A stretch of DNA of 64,000 nucleotides. It comes from Capillidium heterosporum. Lineage: Eukaryota > Entomophthoromycota > Entomophthoromycetes > Entomophthorales > Capillidiaceae. The notes below the pieces were generated by a model that did no database searches, was not told where the DNA came from, and saw nothing but the letters and a program-made list of their open reading frames with translations. Shown here piece by piece: positions 45,381 through 55,100 of this stretch (its first letter is position 1; the number at the start of each line of letters is the position of its first letter). The translations under genes were made by a program, and so were the position numbers. The stretch is from NCBI GenBank assembly GCA_016630905.1, contig WBMQ01000003.1, forward strand, positions 1,860,001 to 1,924,000. The letters are read 5' to 3'.

Positions 45381-47509
45381 TTCTATGACTATTTATAGTT
45401 TAGAAACACCTACCGGATCAACTAGTCTTTATTTAGATTGGCGGTGGTAAGTATACGCGATTGAAGTTCTTGTTTTTTGTACATAAACAATCCGAAAAAT
45501 ATACGCTAATATAGCGTTTATTATTAACCAAGAAATCCTATCGGACCATTAATAGTATAGTATCTGATTCTTCCTTCTATAAATAATTATATACGTACAA
45601 AAATAGAAAATATGCTTTTTAAGAAACTATAAGTTTTCTGGTCCTGATAGTTTAAATCAAGTGGTGGGCAAATAGTTTTATAAAATTGGATATTTAATAT
45701 CATTATCCAATATTCTAGAAGATAAATTTTAATAGAACGAATATCCATCTATTAACTTCTTTTGTCTTGAGGCTAAGTAGTTACTGCACAAGCCATTATT
45801 AATTCATAGTAGTGGTAGCTAACTTTGATTTGCATGCTTCGAGGAGTGTACAAATATAGAACTCTCTAGGTATCAAGCGCCTCCAAAAAGCTGATAGTAG
45901 ACCAACCGTTCCGATTCAGCTTACCAATTATATTATTATAGTTTTTTGAATAAACATTCTAAATTGGAACTAAACCGTAATTGTTTCAAGAGAGAAGCTG
46001 TAAACAGCTACCTATCATATATATACACTTCAAACAAAATATTTCCAGTTACATATTGACTTCAAAGTAAACTATAGGTGCAATATAACAAAAGAAGGAT
46101 ATATATTTAGTTTTACTAGCTCCTTGGCTGTGTTTCATAAATCCAAACTTCTTTGATACCAACGAAACGTAGGTAGATAAATTGGCTTAGCAAATAAAGT
46201 TTGAGTTTCCGAACATAAGTTTAGTTGTACTAGGTACTTTTGGGAATTGAAGGAGTCACCTTTAGCTTCTGTATCTGTACCATTAATATACTTTTCTGAG
46301 TAAACATCATAGCCTATGGTACTAGTATAAAATCGTTTGTTACCTTGTTATAGTTTTGAACGGGTATGCCATATTTAGAGTAGAACCGTCAGTCTACCTA
46401 TCCTCCATTACATCTAGTATCTCTTAAACTAAGTTACTGATGAACGCATGCTTACTAAAGCATAATAGCTTACGAATTAAGATACTCGTCTAGTGAAAGT
46501 GTAAAGTTAAAGTAGTCGATGAGGGGTCTTGATTAGGTACCTTCATTGAGACTGGGATCGAATAGGCGAAAGGAAAGCGTAGTTGGAAAATTTATACTTA
46601 ATAGCTAAAGTGATACTTGAATTCGATAAGTTCCATATATATTATATATGAATCTTTATATAAATGTCTTCAGAGATTGGGATTATAGCTTTTATCTATC
46701 CTGTATATTGTTGAAATCAGTGTAAAATTCGCTATAGATTTATACCTACAGCTCTAAGGTTTAAAAAATTTAAGTTTAAAAATTCCAAACTACTTGTGTC
46801 GTTATTTAAACTGGGAATTGGGATTTACTACAATTAGTTTAGAACATATATCTCGATTTCACGTACATCGATTCATATCTGATAGTGGTATCTATTGAAA
46901 GGTTTGAATCCTTTGATGATTTTGATCGAATATTCAAAACCAAATAGCTAATTTATAGTTATATTTACATATATAGCCAGTAATACCTCAGTATAAAATA
47001 GGTTTTCGTAAAGCTTTGGGAAGGGTAGATGATCAGCTGGAATGAAAACGTGCCTTTACATATAGAAATGAACTTTAGATTTCAGATCACCTATAGCTTT
47101 GCGTTTGAGAAAGTTAAATCTTTAAAAAAGTTATATTTGCCTTTGATAAATTGTGCAACTATTTTAATTCAGTAGTAGGAATCATCGTTTTATAGGGCTG
47201 AGTAGTATTTACGCTTTGATTACTTTATATACTAAATTTATTTAAATAATAGACCATGATGCCAATACCTTAGCTTGGAAATTTCTATAACGTATAGCCC
47301 ATTATGATGATAAAAATAGAATCCAAGACGTAAGGATAGCTACTATCTAAATCATTTTAAAACTATATTTCAATTGTAAATAAACTTGAGGCAAGTGCCA
47401 ATTAAATATGCAGACTTAACTTTTCATTTATTAGCTCGAACTTTGAAATTCAGTTTGCAAATTTGGATTCAAATTAGTTGACTCAAAATTACAACTATAG
47501 AAAGCGACC
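45381..47509. other. AT-rich spacer without genes
   Basis: No gene, LTR or RNA recognised in 2.1 kb. Confidence 0.4.
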
Positions 47510-47929
47510 TCAAGGCTGACGGTTATTGGCGCTGATATCGATATTGTCACAGCTTCCGTTTCTATGAGTTAATATATTAGATTTTAGAGATATACCGCTT
47601 TCACCCCTAATCCTTGGCTCTAGGAGAGTTGCATTGCCACCTGTTGCGAGTGTGTTAGAATTTGAGTCTCCGTTGAGATCTATGTCCTCTTTGTTTCTGC
47701 AACGGTTACTGCATTTTCAGAAGTTGTAAATCAAATTATAGATTAGCTCTTTGCCTATATCTGGCAGTTTGTGGCTTATGATGCTACATCTGATATGGAA
47801 ATTGGTTTGTGGCTACATAGGGTTTGAAAGGGATCTCAAATCAACGTCTCCGTTTGTGTTGGAGTTGAAAAGATGGAAGGATTGAGTAATAGTGATTAAG
47901 AGGAGTAGTAAGGTGATTGAAAACTTCAT
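47510..47929 (-). pseudogene. Small secreted protein family member 8, two in-frame stops
   Basis: One continuous frame from MKFSITLLLLLITITQ (ATG at 47929) through SFHLFNSNTNGDVDLRSLSN, then TAG, then SIISHKLPDIGKELIYNLI, a TGA, and a tail with LATGGNATLLEP, ending at TGA 47512-47510. The TAG replaces the glutamine after NPM in member 6 (NPMQAHTL), so it fits CAG to TAG. The frame is otherwise preserved over 140 codons, so decay is recent. The tail is closest to member 7. Confidence 0.72.
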
Positions 47930-48059
47930 TTTATTTTTGTTAAATTGGTAAACATGTTTTAAAGTGACATTTATATATCTATTATATAAGCACAAAACTG
48001 TATAATATTTGTATAGTAAGGAAGCACTTTAAAAATCTAATTTATTGGGTTTTAGAAAA

Positions 48060-48395
48060 GCAAATACCAAATCTGGTAATGGTATTAGTTAAGACGTTGT
48101 AGTATTTGACTATTGATTTATGGAATCAAAATCAATTAAACAGCGCAATCTTGGAATGCCATTTCTAACCAATGGTATCTTGATTTATAATATCCAGTTT
48201 CAATTAGCTTTGAGAAAAGGTAAATACAAATCTTGGAAATTACATAAGTTTTGAAACAGTAGTCCCATTAGTTGGATGATATGAAATTGCAATACCAATA
48301 ATAAGCAATAACATATCAACTTAAATATATGACATCTTGATTTCCTCGCTACATTTTTAAAATATAAACAGAGAGATTGAAATTGAGCATGCATT
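48060..48395 (-). repeat. Conserved upstream segment of member 8
   Basis: Shares AAATCTGGTAATGGTATT with 43940-43960, and a TGAAATTGCAATACCAATAA stretch followed by GCAATAA with 51015-51045. It lies 130-465 bases before the member 8 start. No gene is seen in the flanking 47930-48059 and 48396-49739. Confidence 0.5.
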
Positions 48396-49739
48396 CGGTG
48401 GAAAAAGCCATTTTAAGTTCAACTATATATACTAAAATAGGACTATACAAGTAACTTTTGTGAAACATGTTTTCCGATAATTTGTACTGCTTCAAGTTAG
48501 TAGAAAGTTATCAAATTTGGGTTAAGTAAAGGTTTTTTATATTCAAAAGCTATCAATCATATTCAAAAAGCTAGTTGGATGCTACGATTTCAAGCTAGTT
48601 TAAGTATGGTGCCGAGTTGCTAGATGTTTTCATGAAGGTCGATTAAAATAGGTAAAACTGGATAGTAGTTGCTGCTTGATGTATTATAGTGTTTGAAATC
48701 AATTTAATTAAAGTATTTTTGAGTCACTTAGATGGAATGAAATGCTGTATACGCTAGGCCGTAAAAATAAGGAGTGCGATGCAGTTTTATAGATTTATTA
48801 GATATATCGACCTACAGTAAGCTAATTACGAGTTGTTATTTTATGTATTTAAGAAAACTATTTTTGAGTAAGGCAAAGCTCTATGTGATGGGCGAAGTGG
48901 AGTTGAGCTAGGTATAGTAAATTGGAGCTTCGATAGATAGCATGTTGAGCTAGTTAAACTTGGCCCGGAACCAAAAGCAGATTGGACTAATTACGAATTG
49001 CTTGGTCAAATTATGTAGTGTAGTATGACTGTAAATTCGCTACTAGTTATTAAGTATTTAAGCACTATATAAAATCTAAACTTTAATTAAAAGTTGCTGA
49101 AGCCTTCATAATTTAGAGCTTCTCAAATTTAAAGTACTAAAAATTCCTAATTAGTAGCACCAGCAGCTTAATATAGTGAATTAATTAGGGTGCAGTTAGT
49201 TCAGAACTACTTTTGTATCTTTCGAAGAATATACTGTAACTTTACTTATTCCAAGTAGTTATACTGTATTTTTTCAAACAAGCCTATCCCTGGATGACTA
49301 TATCACTAGAAATCGTTATAGCACTTTTTCAGACTTATATTTGAATTTTTTATATGTATAAGTTGAAAAACCTAATGCTTAAAATTGGCACTTAGTAAGG
49401 CTCTCTCCTAAATAGAGGCTATAGACAACTGTATGGTATGTAAGTCAAGCAATTCAAGTGAAATCCAAATCTAATAAACTGATATAAAATATATCATATA
49501 TATTTTAAATGAAAATGAAAATATAGGCCTTTAACTCAAATTTTCAAAAATGTAAGGAACATTGCAAAAGATATAGATAGATATTTGACATTATATTGAT
49601 TTATTAATTTTATATTTTTTACCTTGCTAACATAGAGTTGATAAAATATTAAAAGAAATAGTGCTTTAATAAGTCAGATTAGGCTTTACTGGCTTTAATC
49701 TCATTTAAAATTAGATTTAGGAAGGGAGGGCTTAAAAGG

Positions 49740-49952
49740 AAGGGGTTTTTGATTTCTACCTAGTAAGACTCAAACAAAGTTGTAAATCAATCTATTTTCA
49801 ATGGAACTACACCTACTGAGGGTGCTGGATTGGGATTGGATAGTTTTGGGAAAGGATTCTGACTTGTTACTTTGACTTAAAGCTAAGCCAAAGAAAGATA
49901 AGGCTTAAGTGATGGTAACTAAGAGAAGAGATAAAATGATAGAAAATTTCGT
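49740..49952 (-). pseudogene. Small secreted protein family member 9, Gln codon to stop
   Basis: Reads (ACG start) KFSIILSLLLVTIT, then TAA at the glutamine position, then ALSFFGLALSQSNKSESF. The start codon is ACG in place of ATG. Downstream similarity fades and stops are frequent. An A2-type LTR begins only three bases upstream of the former start codon, at 49956, and separates this copy from its promoter and upstream segment. Confidence 0.62.
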
Positions 49953-49955
49953 TTT

Positions 49956-50635
49956 TATAAGATCTAGGGAAGTGCCATTGGATCTAGCTAATGATGATAT
50001 TATAGTATGAGCATATGGCATTATAGGTCAGGAAGGCAAAACCAATATCTACTACTGTATTGGTAACATTAATCACTTAAGGGAGGTAAGTTCAAAGGGC
50101 AGTGAAGAAAGCTAGGAAATAGTAAGCTGAGGGAGCAGAAAGCTTGAACTACATAGTGTTACTATGCTGATAAACTAAGAGACTTACTAAGAACAAGACT
50201 TTATTTAAAGATTAGGAAATATAATCAGGCTGTTGGAAAATAGCTATGATTAGAAAACAAGGATCAAGATCAGCATTTTAGTTTTTGATAGCAATAAAAG
50301 GGTTTAAATACTTCTGATATTTTGCGATGATTATATTAGATGTAGATTTATCCATCTTAATAGTTAAGCGATTGATAAGGTTATGGCTATTGGAACTCCA
50401 GTATCAAATGCTATACTGCTGATGGCTCGAGTTCTCGAGTTATGATCGAACTGAGAAAGGAAGTATCAAGGTAATCAGTAAAATTTAGAGGGGCAGAACA
50501 GGTTCGTAACCATTTTTGGTTACGAATTAGGATATTGACAGAAAGAAGATTGGTAGAGCAAATAGTATGAGGGAATAAACAAAAGGAACAGGTCTACGAT
50601 CTAGTGGTAGGAATTGTAACAACCAAAATTGTTCA
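49956..50635 (-). mobile_element. Solo LTR, subfamily A2, minus orientation
   Basis: Minus-strand copy of the LTR at 32585-33261, with nearly the same length (680 against 677 bases) and the same internal deletion (GATTAATGTTACCAATAC joined to a GTAGTAGATATTGG stretch). Features include a perfect 9-bp hairpin TTCGTAACC/GGTTACGAA at 50504-50527 and the terminal palindrome near 50614-50635. The ancestral TG/CA end at 49956 is mutated. No clean target duplication is visible. Confidence 0.75.
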
Positions 50636-50769
50636 AACTTTTGATAATTGTCGTACTATATATAGAAGTTCGATAATTTCTTTATATACCTGTTTAGTAC
50701 CTTATGGAATTATATCTGTTATATACACTTAGTGTTTGAAGAGTGATGATGTGCTTTAAAAATATTTTA

Positions 50770-51075
50770 TTGTATTTTACATAACAAATGCCAGATCTGG
50801 AAGCCAAATTGATTAAATAATTTATGGAACTTTGCCACTTTTTTAATCATGTAGTTATAAACTTTTAGGTAGCTTGATTCTGTAATGATATAACCAACTG
50901 TATCTTAATATATCAATACTATACCAACAATTCCCTGTCAGCTTTAGAGATAAGCATATGTAGAGTAAAAATTTTGTAAGCTTTAGTATAGTGATTGCTA
51001 TCAACCAAATAATATGAAAATGCAATACCAATAATAGGTAATAATATACCAATTTAAAAATATGATGTCTTGGCC
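50770..51075 (-). repeat. Upstream segment of member 9, displaced by an LTR
   Basis: Matches 48060-48395 (ATGCAATACCAATAATA.G followed by TAATA, and TATGATGTCTTG). It lies on the far side of the A2 LTR from the decayed member 9, with a TATATATAG near 50668 that may be the original promoter. Confidence 0.5.
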
Positions 51076-51171
51076 CCTTGCCACTTTTTTAAAATATGTA
51101 TATGTAGAAGTTGAAGCCAGGTATAAGTTTAGTGAAAAAGCTCTTTAATATTCAACTATATATATATATTA

Positions 51172-51823
51172 TGTCAACTTAGCTCTTCAGCTAAGTCGTA
51201 TTTCGAACATCAGGTTAGTTTTTCATAGTCAGCTTACATTTATACTACGTCCCAACAATGTGCTTCGGGTTATAAACTTTATCTCTCACCGAAGACTTAC
51301 TTTAATTACCAGATGACCAGTTCTACCATACTAATCAGCTGTACGAATCATTGGATCTGAACTTCAAGGGTGGACTACTGCGACCAGAACACATGTCTAC
51401 CCCCTTGCAGAAGAAATATCCACTTACATATCGGTAAGTTATGACTATCCCCAAAGCTATGATATATATATCGTACCTTTTAGACAGGAAAGAAAGAGAG
51501 GTTTTTCGGAGGATTAAGGATTTGGAGAACACAAAGGATTTTGGTATTTTGTGGTTTGAGGCCTTTAAGGTTCTAAGATTGTATATTGAGTTGGATTAGT
51601 TTTATTAAATGTCAAAAGGTTTTTAGCCAGTGGTTTTTCAGGGATTGAGAATTTTTAGTACTTTCATTGGTTGTAGAGGAATCAACTGTATCTATATTAG
51701 TCAGCCTACAATACAATACATATATCATGTCCCATGCCAAAGGACTCACCAAGTTTGGCCAAACCTAATCAACTAGAAGTCCTAGCTAGTAGTCAAACAC
51801 TCAGCAAGGGCAACCAGCCAACA
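51172..51823. mobile_element. LTR family B, older copy (B1)
   Basis: Starts TGTCAACTTAGCTCT and ends CCAGCCAACA. The last 150 bases (from about 51670) align throughout with 53620-53763, and the first 60 with 52813-52870. At 652 bases it is shorter than B2 and shows many C-to-T and G-to-A differences. No matching 5-bp flanks were found. Confidence 0.7.
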
Positions 51824-51912
51824 ATCCTTAAAGTAGAAAATAAATTCAATAATAAATATACTAACTTAGAAAAGTCAATTCTTAGATAGAGAGCTAAAAG
51901 TTTAATACAAAT

Positions 51913-52497
51913 TATAACAATCCTGATTATTAGGTCATAGACCTATTCCTTTTTTAGATTCCCTTCCTCTTTCTACTTCTTACTAATTTTCAAATTCTTT
52001 TTTTTGTTTTCCAATTTATAATCATCTTAGTTATGAATCCACCCTACATATCAATTATTTTGATTACCTTGATTATTTTCTTAAACTTAACTATAACTTA
52101 GAAACTCTAGCAATTAGCAGCACATTAGCTAATCTACACTTTCTAACCATAGAAATGCACTAGTAGTAGTTAATCAAATTACTGGCTCTTTTGGATAAAC
52201 TTGGTAAATATTCAATTAATCTATAGAATAGTGGATTGCTGCAGAGGAAACCAATCCTGCTAACATTACTACAACCAAGATGCCAAAAGGATATTTAAAC
52301 CCTTCAATGACTACCAAAAGCCAGCATCTTGACAATGTTCCACCTTGCTATTTTCTAAATAGCTGTTACTTACCCCCTGTCCTTAGCCATAGCTGTTCCC
52401 AGCAGCCTGATCTTGTTCTTTGTCTTTAAATAAACTTATACTTTACTTGTACTTTTACTTTTAGCATAGTAATACTATATGGTTTAGTCTCCCTATC
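51913..52497 (+). mobile_element. Old LTR of subfamily A1, left part (split by insertions)
   Basis: Aligns with 3233-3835, with numerous C-to-T and G-to-A changes (for example ACTTTACCCGTAC read here as ACTTTACTTGTAC). It breaks off at ...CCCTATC. Its continuation is at 60670-60986, after the nested insertions. Confidence 0.8.
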
Positions 52498-52812
52498 TGT
52501 TGGGAAACGTCCACAAGGAACATTCACCAGCTGGGGTTAGCCAGGAAGCAACGGTAGCCAGGACTCCATAAAGGCTAAGAATGTTGACCATAAGGTTATA
52601 TAAGGAGGAGGCTCGTGCTTGGAGCCTAATCCAGAGACAGTGGGCAGATAGGAATACTCCAAGAGTAGCCATCAGGCTAAGGAGCACAGTCAGGTTCATT
52701 GGTTCAGGAGGGTTCTAGGGTTTAGTTCAGATCAATTTGGTTCAGTTCTATCGTTCGGTTCAGATCAGCGCAACTCTCTACTGTCAAGGGATGCCGATTA
52801 TCAGTTCTACGT
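52498..52812. mobile_element. LTR-like element C, left part
   Basis: Starts TGTTGGGAAACGTCC. It was inserted into the old A1 LTR with target duplication CTATC (52493-52497 and 60670-60674). It is interrupted by LTR B2 at 52813. Taken together its pieces (52498-52812, 53769-54171, 60668-60669) make about 720 bases with TGT...ACA ends. Confidence 0.75.
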
Positions 52813-53763
52813 TGTCAACTTAGCTCTCAGGCTAAGTTGGGTGTCGAACATTGGAACATTAATTTTTCATAAGAAACCTACGATTTGGCTACTACTGGAC
52901 AGAGCATTTTGGGATGATACAGTTACATATTCATCCCTGCGCTTTGAAATACCTACCATTCATTAGTATATATTCTAACTAATAGCGAAGTGCTCAAATT
53001 ACCTAAGACCGATTTCTATTGAGAAGGTAAGTTTGGGATTTCGGACTTAATGCCGGATTTCTCTGATGGTTGACTTGCAGAGAAAGTGAATCCAAAATGC
53101 GGAGGCGGACAGCAGTAATTAGGATAGTGACTCTCCGGTTCATTAAGAAAAGAGTTCACTGACAAGCCTCCAAATTATGCCTTGTTTCGGATCTACCATA
53201 TAAGGAGGACAAAGGAAGAAGAGACAGAAAGAAGAGAGACAGAGAGAAAAGACAGACAGAGAGAAGAGAGACAGAGAAAGAAGAAGAGACAGAGAGAAAA
53301 GACAGACAGAGAGAGAAAAGAGAGAGAGGATAAGAAGAGGACAAAAACGGGAAACAGACCACCAGACAAGAAGAAACGGATAGGAGGACAAAAAGGACGG
53401 TGAAAGAACAAGAGGGAAAGAAAAAGAGTTTCTGGATCGCTTTCATCAATAGAGGAAAAGAGAGTTTCTGAGTCGGTTTATCGGAATTGTTTGAGACCTT
53501 TCTTTTGAGTTCGCCCTAATCGTAGATTAAGTTTGGGTTAGGTTGATTATAACGTTTTAAGGGTTCCTAACCAGAAGTGTCGCAAGAATAAAGCTTTTAT
53601 ATTGGATTTAATTGTAGGGCAGTTGCCGCATCTATATTAGTCAGCCCACAACACGATACACATGTCACGTCCCATGCCGAAGGACTCACCAAGTTCGGCC
53701 GAACCCACTCGACTGGAAGTCCGAGCCAGTGGTCAAACACTCAGCGAGGGCGACCAGCCAACA
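52813..53763. mobile_element. Solo LTR family B (B2) with target duplication
   Basis: 951 bases, TGTCAACTTA...CCAGCCAACA, inserted into element C with a perfect duplication TACGT (52808-52812 and 53764-53768). It has no internal region, so it is a solo LTR. It is much less decayed than B1 at 51172-51823. Confidence 0.85.
53203..53420. repeat. Purine-only low-complexity tract inside LTR B2
   Basis: About 200 bases of nearly pure A/G on the plus strand, built from GAGACAGAGAGAAAAGACA-like units. Long open frames on both strands here (Arg/Glu/Lys-rich or Ser/Leu/Phe-rich) are artefacts of this composition. Confidence 0.85.
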
Positions 53764-54171
53764 TACGTTATACTATGCAGGGAGTCTACACTATGCCAAT
53801 AGCAGAAGAAATATCAAATGATTCAATACATTTATTTAATAATAACTTAACCTACTACTAAGTTCACCGTGGGCCTTATATAGGTGACTTGTCTTTAGTA
53901 GTTGGTACTTAGAATACTAGTAATTGACGTTTTCCCTAATCCATCAGTAACACTATTCCTCTTGTTTTCTGGGCATTCGTCATTAACCCAAGAAATGCCA
54001 AGGCTGATTTAGAGACAGTCAATGCTAAATAAAACGCTTAATTCATGCTAAAGAGAAAAGAACTTCTAGCATTGCTAGGATCAATGCCAAACTGGTAATC
54101 TATGTGTCCGGAATGTAAAACTGAATTCTAGTTATTAAGTGAAGCTACAGCTGGTTAGAAGTATTTCCTTA
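53764..54171. mobile_element. LTR-like element C, right part
   Basis: Continues element C after B2. It contains CCTTATATAGG near 53874, resembling GGTTTATATAGG in the related element at 60987-61827, so both have the same polarity. It ends at CCTTA, which the Gypsy insertion duplicated. The final CA of element C is at 60668-60669. Confidence 0.72.
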
Positions 54172-55100
54172 TGTAAGGTCCAGGGAAATACCACTGGATC
54201 CAACTAATGATGGCATCATATTGCGAACTAATGACGTGGTGGGTGAGGAAAGCAAAGCTAACGCCCACCACTGCATTAGTAACAAAGGACTGGATTCTCC
54301 GGAGGGCAGGTCGGATCGCCAAGTAGAGGAGGTACACCATAAGGAGTGCCCACACGACCGTAGTCACATCCCAGTTCCAAGAGGGGATAGAGGGGACATA
54401 CGAAGGCTTGGGTGCGGACTGGGGCTGGACCGGAGGGGCCCCATCAGGTGAAGGTTGGGAAGCAGCCGGTGCTACCATATTGGGATCAAAGGTAGGGGTA
54501 GGCTGATAGGTTAACGTGGGCTCGAAAGGGTTGATCGTATTAGTAATATTAATCGCCCAGAGGAGGTGAGATCCAAGGGTGGCAAGGATTGTTAACAGGT
54601 AATAAGAGGTAGGGAGGACAGGGGGATTAGACCACATAGAAATACTATGCTGAAACAGGGAGATGAGTAAAGAGACAAGACTTTATTCAAAACTAAGAAG
54701 CGAAAGCAGGCTGTCGCAACAGCTATGGCTAGGAAGTGGGGTGAGTAACAGCTATTAGAAAATAGCGAGGTGGAACGTTGTCAAGATACCAGCCTTTTAG
54801 TGGCACCTCAGGGGTTTAAATACCCTTTCGGTATCTTGGCAATACTTGCTGAATATCCGAATCCCGATATCAGAATGCTATGCTGGTAATAACTGGGGTT
54901 CCTAACTTATAGCCGAAGCTAAGAATATGGAAAAATAGTCAAGAATATCTAATAAGTAGAACAGATTTCTGTTCGAAACTAGATATAAATGGAAAGTAGA
55001 AAATCGAAGATTGGTAAGAGAAATAAAAAAATGGTGTGGTATACAAAGAAAGTTGGTCGATGACCTCATACTAGGAATTGTAACAATCAAGGTTGTTACA
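54172..55100 (-). repeat. 3' LTR of the Gypsy element
   Basis: TGTAACAACC...GGACCTTACA on the minus strand. TATTTAAA lies at 54815-54822 and AATAAA at 54682-54687. The gag N-terminal frame is present (ATG at 54637) but runs into flanking DNA and ends at 54155. The pol stop codon directly abuts the LTR (55103-55101). Confidence 0.95.

Noticed and set aside
53143-53449. Long overlapping frames on both strands rich in Arg/Glu/Lys or Ser/Leu/Phe
   Set aside because: They come from the purine-only simple repeat within LTR B2.
54155-54637. Separate 160-residue gene in the 3' LTR
   Set aside because: It is the LTR copy of the gag leader; it ends in flanking DNA and would not be part of the element's Gag.
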